In this document: positions 15,918 to 24,393 of the stretch, piece by piece | How the letters are laid out: each line of letters starts with the position of its first letter | Position numbering within the stretch: the first letter of the stretch is position 1 | Made by a program: the position numbers and the translations under genes | Notes under the pieces: generated by a model | Databases searched by the model: none | What the model saw: only the letters and a program-made list of their open reading frames with translations | What the model was told of the DNA's origin: nothing | Assembly: GCF_000621785.1 (NCBI RefSeq) | Contig: NZ_KK211348.1 | Coordinates: 379,494-443,493 of the forward strand | Direction of reading: 5' to 3' | Source: Ruminococcus flavefaciens ND2009 | GTDB taxonomy: Bacteria > Bacillota > Clostridia > Oscillospirales > Ruminococcaceae | Length of the DNA stretch: 64,000 bases

Positions 15918-17378
15918 TTATTCATTTTCTTCGACAGGCTTTTCCGTGACATCGCTTATGCGCCAGCCATTCTCTGTATTTGTAATAGTAAAGACTGTCT
16001 CAACGGTATATTTATATCCAGCACCATCAAAGCCTGATCTATGGAGAACTGTAATAATATTACCATTCTCGTCCGTCTCGGCATTAACAATGTCCTCGTC
16101 CCAATCATGGGGTCCCATGCTATCATCATGAACAGATTTTTCGATATAATATCCGTTATCTGTAGTATACATAAATGTATCGTAGTTAATGTCATCTTCT
16201 TTATCGCACATACAGTTGTCAAGCACTACCTTTCCGAACTTCTCATCGAATATCTCAAAGCATCTCTTTTCTATATCCGCCCATGTGGGATACCTCAGGT
16301 CTGTGACAAGGTAGAACTCTCTCTGATGTTCAACACCGTCGGATGATATTATAGTTTTTGTAACGACATTATTCTTGTCTACTTCAAGATTTCCTCCATG
16401 AAGGTCATTCGAAAAATCTCTGTATGCTCCTGTAAGCTCCTTGGCTATAGCGTCTGCGTCGGTGCTGTTGTCGTTTTCTTCATCAAGGGGCTTTTCCGTA
16501 ACATCGCTTATGCGCCAGCCGTTTGGAGTTTCCACGATAGTGAATGTGGTCTCGGGGATTGGATAATCATGGACTTCGCGGAGCTCTGTCTCTGCAATTG
16601 TTGCGATTATATTGCCGCTGTCATCGGTATGGACATTCATGTCATATTCGCTGGTCGATAACGGGTCTATGCCATTATCATGCAGACCTGTTTCGACGTA
16701 GTATCCGTCCTCTGTGACACAGAAAAACGGATTGCCCATAATATCTTCTGTATTCTCGGTACTAATTTCGAGTATTCTATGTGCAAGCTCGGTATCGAGT
16801 ATCTCATAACAGCGCTTTTCTATATCTGCCCATGTGGGAAATCTCGTGTCGGTAACGCGATAGAACTCTCTGTCAAAGGTAACGTCGTTGTCGGGAATTG
16901 TTATTGCCCTTGTGATAATATCAGACTTGTCAACTTCAAGGTCTCCTCCATAAAGGACGCACATAAACTCTCTGTAATCGTCAATGAGTCCCTTTGCAAT
17001 TGCGTCTGCGTCGATTTCTGCTTCGGTCTGCTCCTCTGTAAGGGCTTCTGTTGTGACCTCGGTGGTCTCTGAAATGCTCTCCTCCACCTCAGCTGCGGGA
17101 GCCTTACCGTTACGGCTGATATAGTACATACTGCCGCCTATGCCTGCCACAAGGAGCAAAGCCGCTGCTGCAACACTTACGCCCTTATACCACTTTGGTC
17201 TGCGGTATTTCTCAACTCCCGATACGTCAATACTGCTGTTGTCTATTTTTATATCAAACTTTCTTTTACTCATGGCGTACAGCCTCTCTTTCTGCTCGTC
17301 TCTGAGGACGGGATACTCTTTTGCGAGTCTGTCTGCTGTTTTGCTGTCGATGTCATTGAATACATCGTCTGTTCTCAT
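15918..17378 (-). CDS. Probable membrane anti-sigma factor with duplicated extracytoplasmic domain
   Basis: A 486-aa protein in a 4-bp ATGA overlap with the sigma-factor gene. Residues 1-62 are cytoplasmic and presumably bind the sigma factor; about 66-87 is a transmembrane helix; 92-122 is a Glu/Thr-rich linker. The outside part is two tandem copies of one roughly 175-residue domain (about 123-300 and 312-486), sharing DADAIAK, GG-LEVDK, REFY-VTD-R-PTWADIEKRC and NGWRISDVTEKP. I do not recognise this domain. No zinc-binding HxxxCxxC anti-sigma motif is seen, so the pairing is inferred from gene order and topology. The signal is unknown. Confidence 0.8.
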   Translation of the reverse strand: MRTDDVFNDIDSKTADRLAKEYPVLRDEQKERLYAMSKRKFDIKIDNSSIDVSGVEKYRRPKWYKGVSVAAAALLLVAGIGGSMYYISRNGKAPAAEVEESISETTEVTTEALTEEQTEAEIDADAIAKGLIDDYREFMCVLYGGDLEVDKSDIITRAITIPDNDVTFDREFYRVTDTRFPTWADIEKRCYEILDTELAHRILEISTENTEDIMGNPFFCVTEDGYYVETGLHDNGIDPLSTSEYDMNVHTDDSGNIIATIAETELREVHDYPIPETTFTIVETPNGWRISDVTEKPLDEENDNSTDADAIAKELTGAYRDFSNDLHGGNLEVDKNNVVTKTIISSDGVEHQREFYLVTDLRYPTWADIEKRCFEIFDEKFGKVVLDNCMCDKEDDINYDTFMYTTDNGYYIEKSVHDDSMGPHDWDEDIVNAETDENGNIITVLHRSGFDGAGYKYTVETVFTITNTENGWRISDVTEKPVEENE

Positions 17379-17953
17379 TGTGATCCCTCCTCTGTGATAC
17401 CTGCCGCGCTGAGAAGTTCCCTGAGCTTTTTCCTTGACCTGCTGAGCCTTTTCTGCACAGCAATGTCGCTCAGTCTCACAAGAGCGGCTATCTGTTTGGT
17501 TTTCAGTCCGTAGTAATAGAAGTAAACGATGATGGAAGAATCGGGCTCCCCAAGGCTTTTTATGCAGTCAAGAACTGTCTCGCGCAGAGCCGAGAGCTCC
17601 GCGGACTCATCGACTCTGATGTCGGAAGAAAGCTCGCCCAGGGTCTCCGACTCCATAGATACGGTAGTATCCTTTTTTGCAGAAAGCCGCCTGAAATAGC
17701 TTACCGCAGTACGCTTTGCAATGGTGCCTATCAAGCCTTTCAGGTCTCCGTCGGCAGCTTTGTGGCTTTCGAGATAGCGGAATACCGCCGCAAATGTATC
17801 GCTGAGACACTCGTCCGTGTCCTCGGGACTTCCGCAGCCTTTAAGCTTGTTGGCGCAGATAGCATAGACGTAGCCGCAGTATTCATCGAACAGAGCCCGT
17901 CTGCCTTCCTCGGCTGACTGCTCCATCATGCGGCTCAGCTCTTTGTCTGTCAT
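17375..17953 (-). CDS. ECF-type RNA polymerase sigma factor
   Basis: A 192-aa sigma-70 family protein of extracytoplasmic-function size. Region 2 spans about residues 20-95 (LFDEYCGYVYAICANKL, then DECLSDTFAAVFRYL), and region 4 about 125-180 with a helix-turn-helix (GLKTKQIAALVRLSDIAVQKRLSRSR). A ribosome site AAAGGAG lies 8 nt before ATG. It is the first gene of a two-gene operon with its probable anti-sigma factor. Such pairs usually regulate themselves; I could not pick out a matching ECF promoter upstream. Target genes are unknown, though the surface and cell-wall genes in this window are conceivable. Confidence 0.88.
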   Translation of the reverse strand: MTDKELSRMMEQSAEEGRRALFDEYCGYVYAICANKLKGCGSPEDTDECLSDTFAAVFRYLESHKAADGDLKGLIGTIAKRTAVSYFRRLSAKKDTTVSMESETLGELSSDIRVDESAELSALRETVLDCIKSLGEPDSSIIVYFYYYGLKTKQIAALVRLSDIAVQKRLSRSRKKLRELLSAAGITEEGSQ

Positions 17954-18024
17954 CGTTTCACTCCTTTGAATGCATTCATATATTACACTCGCCTTGCCAT
18001 GAGAATTTCTGACAGGTTTCTTTT

Positions 18025-18148
18025 AAGTGCATAGTGATTAGTGCTTAGTGCATAGTTCCGGGCCGTCAGCCTTGCAGGGACGCCTTTGGTGACGGAACGG
18101 ATTATGTCGCCGCCCACATAACTAAGCACTAAGCACTAACCACTAACA
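18025..18148 (+). repeat. Dispersed intergenic repeat, copy B
   Basis: It starts with AGTGCATAGTGATTAGTGCTT, has the middle CCGGGCCGTCAGCCTTGCAG and ends CATAACTAAGCACTAAGCAC. It aligns with the reverse complement of 14587-14709. Its two ends are inverted copies of each other built on a CACTAAG heptamer, so the whole can fold into a hairpin. The 284-bp gap 17954-18237 holds this element and nothing coding. No T-rich terminator for the ECF transporter operon is visible there. Confidence 0.8.
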
Positions 18149-18237
18149 ACTCAACAGTATCACCTTCGGCGATGGATCAAAGTATGCAACCGTCGGATCA
18201 GCCCGTCCTTACCCGAAAGGCTTGCCGACACTTGTAC

Positions 18238-18924
18238 TCACACCCCGTACTTGGTCTTGATACGGGAGAGCTTCTCGCCGAAGGGTTTAGCAAGGAGATA
18301 CAGGAACAGAACGTTTGACACCGCATAGCTGACCGTATAGGGCACAGCGGACACAAGTGCTGCCAGATAGAGCTTTATGTCAAAGCCGCGGTTGTACCAG
18401 AGTACCGTCCAGACGTCCATGATGAATGAGTAGGCGATGCCCGTTGCGGCTCCGTAAATGAGGAGCAGGACACGGCTTTTCAGCAGCTTATCCGAGAGTA
18501 TGCCCGCAAAGAGTCCGATGAGTCCCCAGGCAAGCATCTGAAAGGCTGTCCAGGGACCCTGTCCGAAGTAAAAATTGGACAGCAGAGCAGACATGGCTCC
18601 CACCAGAAAGCCTGCTTCTCCGCCCAGATAGAGGGCAGTGATTATGGTGAGGGCTGCAACGGGCTTGAGTATGGGTATGAACCTTCCCGCGAAGCACAGG
18701 GCTGTCATAACGGCTGCAATGACCATGCGGCGCGTTCCGGTGGACTTTTTCTCGAAGCCTGCCGCAAAGACCAGCAGTGCCGACACAGCAACTGCAAGGG
18801 CGATGATTATGTGCTTTTTCTCGTCGAAGGCGAGGGCTCCCAGAACTGTAATGAGGGGGACCGCTATGAATGGCACCACCACGCGGATAGTGTCGCGGAG
18901 CCTTTTGCTTTTTATCAGCAGCAT
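18238..18924 (-). CDS. ECF transporter substrate-binding (S) component, probably for cobalamin
   Basis: A 228-aa, very hydrophobic protein with about six membrane helices, matching the S-component style (TIITALYLGGEAGFLVGAMSA and FGQGPWTAFQMLAWGLIG). In ECF transporters the S subunit binds the vitamin and topples to deliver it. It is the last gene of a five-gene minus-strand operon with the T and ATPase subunits. The cobalamin substrate is inferred from the riboswitch heading the operon and the transcobalamin-like partner genes, not from motifs in this protein. It begins 1 bp after the ATPase gene. Confidence 0.85.
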   Translation of the reverse strand: MLLIKSKRLRDTIRVVVPFIAVPLITVLGALAFDEKKHIIIALAVAVSALLVFAAGFEKKSTGTRRMVIAAVMTALCFAGRFIPILKPVAALTIITALYLGGEAGFLVGAMSALLSNFYFGQGPWTAFQMLAWGLIGLFAGILSDKLLKSRVLLLIYGAATGIAYSFIMDVWTVLWYNRGFDIKLYLAALVSAVPYTVSYAVSNVLFLYLLAKPFGEKLSRIKTKYGV

Positions 18925-18925
18925 A

Positions 18926-20557
18926 TCAGCTCTCCTTCCTGCCGTTTAAGCGGCAAAGCTCTGCGGCGTCGGAAAGGGTGACGGCTCCGTCGAAATAGCC
19001 CCTTGTCATGCGGCTGACTGCGGTGGTGTAGAAGCTGTTTTCCGAGAAGAACTCACGGGGAGCTCCCTCCGAGACTATCTTTCCTCCGAAGAACATAGCG
19101 CACCTGTCGGCGCATAGGGCTGCGAACTCCACATCGTGGGTGACGGTGACAACGGTGAGACCGTCGGCTTTGAGCCTTTTCAGCAGCTCTATGAAGCTCT
19201 CCTTAGCCGCCGCGTCAAGTCCCTTTGTGGGCTCGTCCAGCAGCAGGAGACGTGGGTGTGCAGCCAGTACCTTTGCAAGGGCGACAAGCTGCTGCTGACC
19301 TCCCGACAGGTCATAGGGGTGCTGCTCCAGCAGGGGAGAGAGGTCGTAGGGAAGCTCTTTCAGCTCCGCACTGCACTCCTCCAGCTCCTCCCTGACGGTG
19401 TTCCTGAGAAATACGGTCTGAACGTCCTGGGGCAGCATTGCAAGGCACTCACGGTACAGTGAGCGGTTCTTGTAGTCTTTGAGCTTTTTGCCGAAAACCC
19501 GTATTTTGCCGCTGTAGGGCTTCAGCAGTCCTGCCGCTGCCGAGAGAGCCGTGGTCTTGCCCGAGCCGTTGCCCCCGAGGATACAGAAAAGCTCTCCCGT
19601 GTTCACCCTGAGACTGAGACTGTCCAGAACGTCCGCACCGTTTTTCTCGTAGCGGAAGCAGACTCCCTCATATTCCAGCGCAGCTTCTCCATCGTGAGGA
19701 GCTGTTTCGCTTTCAAGGGCTCTTACGGAGTTGCCGTAGGTGGACTCTATGAAGTTCCTGCCCTCACGGACCGTAAGGGGAGCCTTGCCCTGTTCTCCCA
19801 GAGCCGCGAAAAGCTTAGATGCCGCAGGCATACCGCACATTATGTCCTTCCTGTCACCCAGCCCTGCCAGTACCTCCGAGGGAGAGCCCTCACCGATGAG
19901 CTTGCCTCCGTCCATTACAAGGAGCCTGTCGCACAGGGGGACTACCTCCTCCAGACGGTGCTCCGCCATGAGAATGGTTATGGAGAAATCGTTGGCGATA
20001 CGCCGCAGAGTTGCAATGAAATCCGAGGCAGCAATGGGGTCAAGCTGAGCCGTGGGCTCGTCCAGAATGAGGAGCTTGGGCTGCATGACAAGAACGGAAG
20101 CCAGGTTTAGGAGCTGCTTCTGACCGCCCGAAAGCTCCGCAGTGTCCCTGCCGAACCAGTCCCCGATACCGAAATAGCTTGCCATTTCCGCTATCCTCCG
20201 TGATATATGAGCAGGGGGAGTACCCAGATTTTCCAGTCCGAAGGCAAGCTCGTGCCAGACCTTGTCGGTGACTATCTGCTGTTCGGGCTTCTGCATGACG
20301 AAACCTATCTCCGAGGCGGACTCCCTGTCGGACAGCTCCCCGAGAGCCTTTCCGCAGAAAATGACGCTGCCCGAGACCTGTCCCATGGGAGACAGCTCCC
20401 GTTTCAGCATACGCAGGAGAGTGGACTTGCCGCTTCCCGTAGCCCCGCAGAGCACAGCCAGCTCCCCACGTTCAAGGGTGAGGGAGATATTCTCAATGGC
20501 AGGCTTTTTACAATTGGGGTAAGTGAAGGTCATATCCCTGACCGCAAGTATTTCCAT
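18926..20557 (-). CDS. Fused double ATPase (EcfA1-EcfA2) of the ECF transporter
   Basis: A 543-aa protein with two ABC ATPase domains in tandem. The first has Walker A GATGSGKST (38-46), signature LSGGQKQ and LLILDEP; the second has Walker A GGNGSGKTT, signature LSGGQQQ and LLLLDEP. Most Firmicutes use two separate subunits for the general ECF module, so a fused, operon-linked ATPase points to a dedicated (group I) transporter. Its start overlaps the T-subunit gene by 28 bp, indicating coupled translation. Both halves keep their catalytic motifs. Confidence 0.92.
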   Translation of the reverse strand: MEILAVRDMTFTYPNCKKPAIENISLTLERGELAVLCGATGSGKSTLLRMLKRELSPMGQVSGSVIFCGKALGELSDRESASEIGFVMQKPEQQIVTDKVWHELAFGLENLGTPPAHISRRIAEMASYFGIGDWFGRDTAELSGGQKQLLNLASVLVMQPKLLILDEPTAQLDPIAASDFIATLRRIANDFSITILMAEHRLEEVVPLCDRLLVMDGGKLIGEGSPSEVLAGLGDRKDIMCGMPAASKLFAALGEQGKAPLTVREGRNFIESTYGNSVRALESETAPHDGEAALEYEGVCFRYEKNGADVLDSLSLRVNTGELFCILGGNGSGKTTALSAAAGLLKPYSGKIRVFGKKLKDYKNRSLYRECLAMLPQDVQTVFLRNTVREELEECSAELKELPYDLSPLLEQHPYDLSGGQQQLVALAKVLAAHPRLLLLDEPTKGLDAAAKESFIELLKRLKADGLTVVTVTHDVEFAALCADRCAMFFGGKIVSEGAPREFFSENSFYTTAVSRMTRGYFDGAVTLSDAAELCRLNGRKES

Positions 20558-21408
20558 CTCAGTTCCGCCTCCGTTTCTATGAATATGGGCAGCATGACCA
20601 GTGCTGCGTAGGAAATTATCCCCGAAATACCGAGGAATGTGAGCTCTTTCATCTCCATTGACGGATAGAACTCAAAGCTGAGGGCTCCCGTACCGATGGC
20701 GGCAGCTGTCACCCCAAGAAGAGCCAGTGACGCCGCCAGCAGGAGAATATCTCCCCGACGGAAGCCGAAGCGCCGCAGCTGAGTACGTCTGCCTGTGCCG
20801 AAGCCCCTTGCCTCCATGCTGTCAGCGGTGATAATGCCGTTCTCCAGCGCCCATGTAACCATGATGGAGAAGATACGGGACTTCCCCCTTATGTCGTCCA
20901 CGATATTGTCCTCTTTGTATAGTCCCATGGCGGTCTGTGCAGCGCTTATCTTTGCGGACTGCCTGCTGAAAAGGGGGACGAATCTCAGTGCCATGGACAG
21001 CACCAGTGACAGCTTGGGGGAGAGAGCTCCCGTGATGTAGAGGAGCTTCTCCGAGGTCATTATCTGTGTGAAGGAGCGGAACCAGTACAGGACGCCGATT
21101 ATCATAACTGCTGAATTTACGCCGTACAGCGCCGCTTCCAGAGTTACGGGATTGTGGTTCATGACAAAGAGCACCGTCTTGCCGTTGTGTGAGACAAGGG
21201 GATTTGCCAGTGCCAGGACTGCGAAAAGCAGCCAGAAAAACAGGTGAGTTTTCCTGTGGGTGAAGCCGTTGCGCTTTAGGAAGAACAGCACTCCTCCCGC
21301 CAGTGATATTACCATGAGTGCAGGGTAACTGCAAAACATTGCCACCCCCGTGACGCTGAAAAACCACACCGCCACTGCTATGGGATTGTATTCGGAAAAG
21401 CTTCTCAT
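20530..21408 (-). CDS. ECF transporter transmembrane coupling (T) component
   Basis: A 292-aa EcfT-family membrane protein with five to six helices and the coupling region ALRFVPLFSRQSAKISAAQ, followed by the Ala-Arg-Gly motif in SMEARGFGTGRRT. The EcfT protein joins the ATPases to the S component. It overlaps the upstream DUF4430 gene by 4 bp (ATGA) and the downstream ATPase gene by 28 bp, so all are translated from one mRNA. Confidence 0.9.
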   Translation of the reverse strand: MRSFSEYNPIAVAVWFFSVTGVAMFCSYPALMVISLAGGVLFFLKRNGFTHRKTHLFFWLLFAVLALANPLVSHNGKTVLFVMNHNPVTLEAALYGVNSAVMIIGVLYWFRSFTQIMTSEKLLYITGALSPKLSLVLSMALRFVPLFSRQSAKISAAQTAMGLYKEDNIVDDIRGKSRIFSIMVTWALENGIITADSMEARGFGTGRRTQLRRFGFRRGDILLLAASLALLGVTAAAIGTGALSFEFYPSMEMKELTFLGISGIISYAALVMLPIFIETEAELRWKYLRSGI

Positions 21409-23255
21409 TCCTCGTATACCTCGTTAAGGTCGTGCCCCACCTCGCAGGTGTAGAGCCATTCTATGCGGTCTCCGTCGCTGAGGACATACTCTCCGCAGTT
21501 ACGCGAGGGAGTGATGCCGTTGACATGATAGACCCAGCCCGAAAGGTCGCCGAAATCGAATTCGTAGATGTAGTTTATGCCCGAGATGTAGACCATGCCG
21601 TGGGAGCTGCCTGCGCTGCCCTTGTTCTCCACCTGTATGCCGTAGGTCTGTGCAGCCTCGGTGAGTATGTCGAAGACCGTGTCGCCGCTCTCGATGCCGA
21701 AGGCTGTGGGTGCCAGTATCACGCCGTCCGCAGGGATATGCTCCGAGTCGGACCTGCCTGCGATAGTGTCGCAGCGTATCTCCATGGTGACAGAGCCGAT
21801 GACATTGTCCTTCTCCTTCTTCTCGCCGCTGTAATACTCCTCGGGTGAGCGAATGTCCGTCAGGAGAATGACCGCTATCGCCGCAGCTGCCGCTGCTCCC
21901 AGGAAGATGAAGTTTTTGTAGCTGCGCTTGCCCATGATGAAGATGATAAGGGCGATGACCGCAGCCGCTGCCAGTACAATGAGTATGGCGAAGGGCTTGT
22001 AGCTTCTCCGTGACTGCTTCTCGGTAAGCTCCTGTGCTGCTGTTACGGCAGTCTCTGTCTGTGGAGCCCCCGATGTTACGGAAATCACCGTTGCAGTCTG
22101 CTTTGCAGTGGTAGTCCCTGTGCCCGTTGTGGTAGTCTCCGTGGACTTGCCTGCATTTGCGGTTGTGGAGCTTTTTCCAGTTGTGGGAGCCGTTGTGCCT
22201 GCGCTTACCTCCTCATTAACTGAGGTACCGCCCTCCTGAGAGCCGACCTTACTGCCGCTGCCCTCATTACTGCCCCCCTGTGAGGGCTGAGCCGTCTGCT
22301 TATTGTCCAGAATGAGCAGGGGAGACTTCCCCTCGGTCATGCGCCTGAACGCCACAAAGGAGTAATATGCCTGCACCGTGGCGGTCTCGTTGAAGCCTCC
22401 GTCTTTAGTGTGGCAGAAGCTTCCGTCGGGCAGGCGGTACTGGGCTATGCCGTCGATAAGGTCGTTGCCCTCCTTGATGAAGCGCTCATCGTAGCGGCAG
22501 TCTATCCCCAGTGCCGATACCGCTGTAAGCACCTGCGCCGTGCTCTCCGCATTGGGATTGCCGAAGCTCTCATAGCCGCCGTCCTCCTTCTGACGCTCCG
22601 ATAGGAAGTCCACAGCCCTGTACACCGCCTCTGATACAGCACCGTTGCTGTCATACTGAGGAGCAAGAGCCTGAAGGGTCATGGCGGTAACGTCAATGTC
22701 GCCGTAGTCTCCCCACAGTGCCCAGCCCCCGTCATCAAGCTGCAGTGACAGGATATAGTCCGCCACGGACTCAGCCGTGTAGGAGGGGCAGGTGTAGCCG
22801 TTATTGAGGATATGGAGCCCGTAGATCCAGCTCATAATGCCCTGCCTGCCTATGGAGCTTTCAAGGGTGTCGGTGATGTAGCTGCTTGTGCTTCCAGAGG
22901 CGCAGAGCCCCAGTGCGTATTTTTCCCGTGATGTGGCAGAGGAGACACTGTTGCTGCTGAGATAGCTCTCAAGGGAGCTCCTGTATGCGGAGAGGTCGCT
23001 GTAGCCGCTCTGACTGAGGGTGAGTGCATACCAGTCCGTGGAGGTGCCCGCACCTGCGGCAATATCCCCCGAGAGCCAGTCTTCAACGCTTCCCGAGCCC
23101 GTCTGATTAAGCTTATAATCAACGATACCGCCGATAAGGTCATCGACCTCACCGACGGTATGCTCACAGTATGCCGACTGTATGGGAACAACAGTCGGCA
23201 ATACTGCAAATATCAGTGCGGTACTCAGGCAAGCCGTGAGTATCTTACTTTTCAT
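21405..23255 (-). CDS. Two-lobed surface protein: alpha-alpha barrel plus DUF4430, intrinsic-factor-like, probable cobalamin capture
   Basis: A 616-aa exported protein. Residues 1-30 are a signal peptide. Residues 35-310 are prenyltransferase/terpene-cyclase-like alpha-hairpin repeats (DDGGWALWGDYGDID, EDGGYESFGNPNAES, DGSFCHTKDGGFNET). Residues 320-418 are a Thr/Ser/Gly-rich linker. Two transmembrane helices (421-442 and 448-467) follow with a KRSYKN loop. Residues 486-616 are DUF4430 (GDTVFDILTEAAQTYGI, GWVYHVNGITPSRNCGEY). Human intrinsic factor and transcobalamin are likewise an alpha6-alpha6 barrel plus a DUF4430-like beta domain that clamp B12 between them. With two helices, both lobes should face outside. 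The cobalamin-riboswitch operon context supports B12 binding, but binding is inferred. Confidence 0.82.
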   Translation of the reverse strand: MKSKILTACLSTALIFAVLPTVVPIQSAYCEHTVGEVDDLIGGIVDYKLNQTGSGSVEDWLSGDIAAGAGTSTDWYALTLSQSGYSDLSAYRSSLESYLSSNSVSSATSREKYALGLCASGSTSSYITDTLESSIGRQGIMSWIYGLHILNNGYTCPSYTAESVADYILSLQLDDGGWALWGDYGDIDVTAMTLQALAPQYDSNGAVSEAVYRAVDFLSERQKEDGGYESFGNPNAESTAQVLTAVSALGIDCRYDERFIKEGNDLIDGIAQYRLPDGSFCHTKDGGFNETATVQAYYSFVAFRRMTEGKSPLLILDNKQTAQPSQGGSNEGSGSKVGSQEGGTSVNEEVSAGTTAPTTGKSSTTANAGKSTETTTTGTGTTTAKQTATVISVTSGAPQTETAVTAAQELTEKQSRRSYKPFAILIVLAAAAVIALIIFIMGKRSYKNFIFLGAAAAAAIAVILLTDIRSPEEYYSGEKKEKDNVIGSVTMEIRCDTIAGRSDSEHIPADGVILAPTAFGIESGDTVFDILTEAAQTYGIQVENKGSAGSSHGMVYISGINYIYEFDFGDLSGWVYHVNGITPSRNCGEYVLSDGDRIEWLYTCEVGHDLNEVYEE

Positions 23256-24156
23256 TTCTGCGTCTGAGAGTAAATGCTGCGGCAGCTGCTGCGCCCAGTG
23301 CGACTACAGCCATAGCTGCGCCGGAGTCTCCTGTCTTGGGAGAGTTGCTCTTTGACTTTGTAGTAGTTACGGGAGCCTTTGTGGTCTTTGCGGTAGTAGT
23401 TGTTGTTGTTGTTGTGGAAGTAGTGGTCGTGGTTGTAGTTGTGGTTGTAGTCTCGGCAGCCTCGCCGTTTACAGTCATGATGTATGAGGGAGGAGCTATC
23501 TTGAAGTTGCCGCCCTTAGCGCTGACAACATTCTTGCCTGCCTCTGTGAACTTTACTGTGACCTTGCCCTCTGCATCGGTAACGAAGTCTGTCTCATTGC
23601 CGTTGATAGTTATCTTTGCGCCCTCTACGGGGTTCTCAACGGGAGCCCATGAAGCGTCGAAGGAGAGAGCCTTGAGCTGGAGAGTAACTTCCTTGTCGGC
23701 TTCACCCTCGCCCTCTCTTGCGTCGAACCAGCTGTAGTGATAGTCAAGGTCGGAAGGGTCGGGGAAGGTGAGAGCGTCAATGTAGTCGCCGTCCTTGACC
23801 TCGTCGGTAAGACCATTAGCCATCTTTGTGTTTACGTAGTAGCCGAATGACTGCTGATTTTCTTTGCCCCAGAGTACGTCAAGACCCAGACCGTACTGTC
23901 CCACAGAAGTCTTGTAGCCTGCTGCTGCGCCGCCTTCGTAATTGTCCTCATGAGCGATGTAGAGAGCATCGTTGACAGTGAGCTTGCCGTCACCGTCAAT
24001 ATCGGTAACATTTACGGGCTCCTGTGTCAGTACCAGTGCACTGTTGCTGTCAGAGATAGTGACATAGACCTTGGTCTCACCCTCTGCTGAGGCGTTCATT
24101 GCAGCAGCTGAGAATGACATTACCAGAGCTGCTGCCATAGCGAATGATTTTTTCAT
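23245..24156 (-). CDS. Cell-wall-anchored DUF4430-like protein, probable surface cobalamin-binding protein
   Basis: A 303-aa protein and the first gene of the operon. Residues 1-24 are a signal peptide. About 27-155 is a DUF4430-like domain containing a calcium-loop motif DIDGDGKLTVNDAL (52-65) and the FGYYVNTKMANGL pattern typical of the fold. About 160-232 is a beta-sandwich with EGAKITINGN. A Thr-rich linker and SPKTGDSG (from 272), a hydrophobic stretch and RRRNEK form a sortase-type wall-sorting signal with S instead of L. It lacks the alpha-barrel half found in the next gene, so the two may cooperate. Ribosome site AAGGAG lies before the start. It overlaps the next gene by 11 bp. Confidence 0.82.
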   Translation of the reverse strand: MKKSFAMAAALVMSFSAAAMNASAEGETKVYVTISDSNSALVLTQEPVNVTDIDGDGKLTVNDALYIAHEDNYEGGAAAGYKTSVGQYGLGLDVLWGKENQQSFGYYVNTKMANGLTDEVKDGDYIDALTFPDPSDLDYHYSWFDAREGEGEADKEVTLQLKALSFDASWAPVENPVEGAKITINGNETDFVTDAEGKVTVKFTEAGKNVVSAKGGNFKIAPPSYIMTVNGEAAETTTTTTTTTTTSTTTTTTTTAKTTKAPVTTTKSKSNSPKTGDSGAAMAVVALGAAAAAAFTLRRRNEK

Positions 24157-24187
24157 AATACCTACTCCTTAAAATTTACTTACAGGC

Positions 24188-24262
24188 AACAAAAAAAGCC
24201 TTTCCGCGGTGCAGAAAAGCGCAGCAAAACAGCTCCGCAGGGCAACTGCGAAGTTTTTGGCA
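24188..24262 (-). terminator. Riboswitch-controlled terminator
   Basis: On the minus strand a GC-rich region (GCCCTGCGGAGC ... GCACCGCGGAAAGGC) able to form a stem is followed by CTTTTTTTG, about 30 bp before the first gene. This is the likely OFF-state terminator of the cobalamin riboswitch. The exact pairing was not computed. Confidence 0.65.
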
Positions 24263-24375
24263 TACGTTCTCCCTTGCCCGAAAACGTTTATTACCTGCTC
24301 TGAGCCTGACGAGCGATCCGACTGTACGGCAGTGACTGCTGCGACGGACTTTCACCGTGCTTCCCTCAGTTTCAG
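24190..24375 (-). promoter_or_regulatory. Cobalamin riboswitch
   Basis: Read on the minus strand, the leader has the ordered core elements of a cobalamin riboswitch: GAGGGAAGCACGGTGAAAG then TCCGTC, a B12-box-like GCAGCAGTCACTGCC and GTA, and GTCAGG (core about 24293-24368). An expression platform with a T-run terminator follows before the first gene. The B12 box is slightly off the classical GCCACTG (GTCACTG). It should switch off the downstream uptake operon when cobalamin is plentiful. Class and ligand preference (adenosyl- or methyl/hydroxo-cobalamin) cannot be settled by eye. Confidence 0.85.
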
Positions 24376-24393
24376 ACTCCATATTACAGGTTC

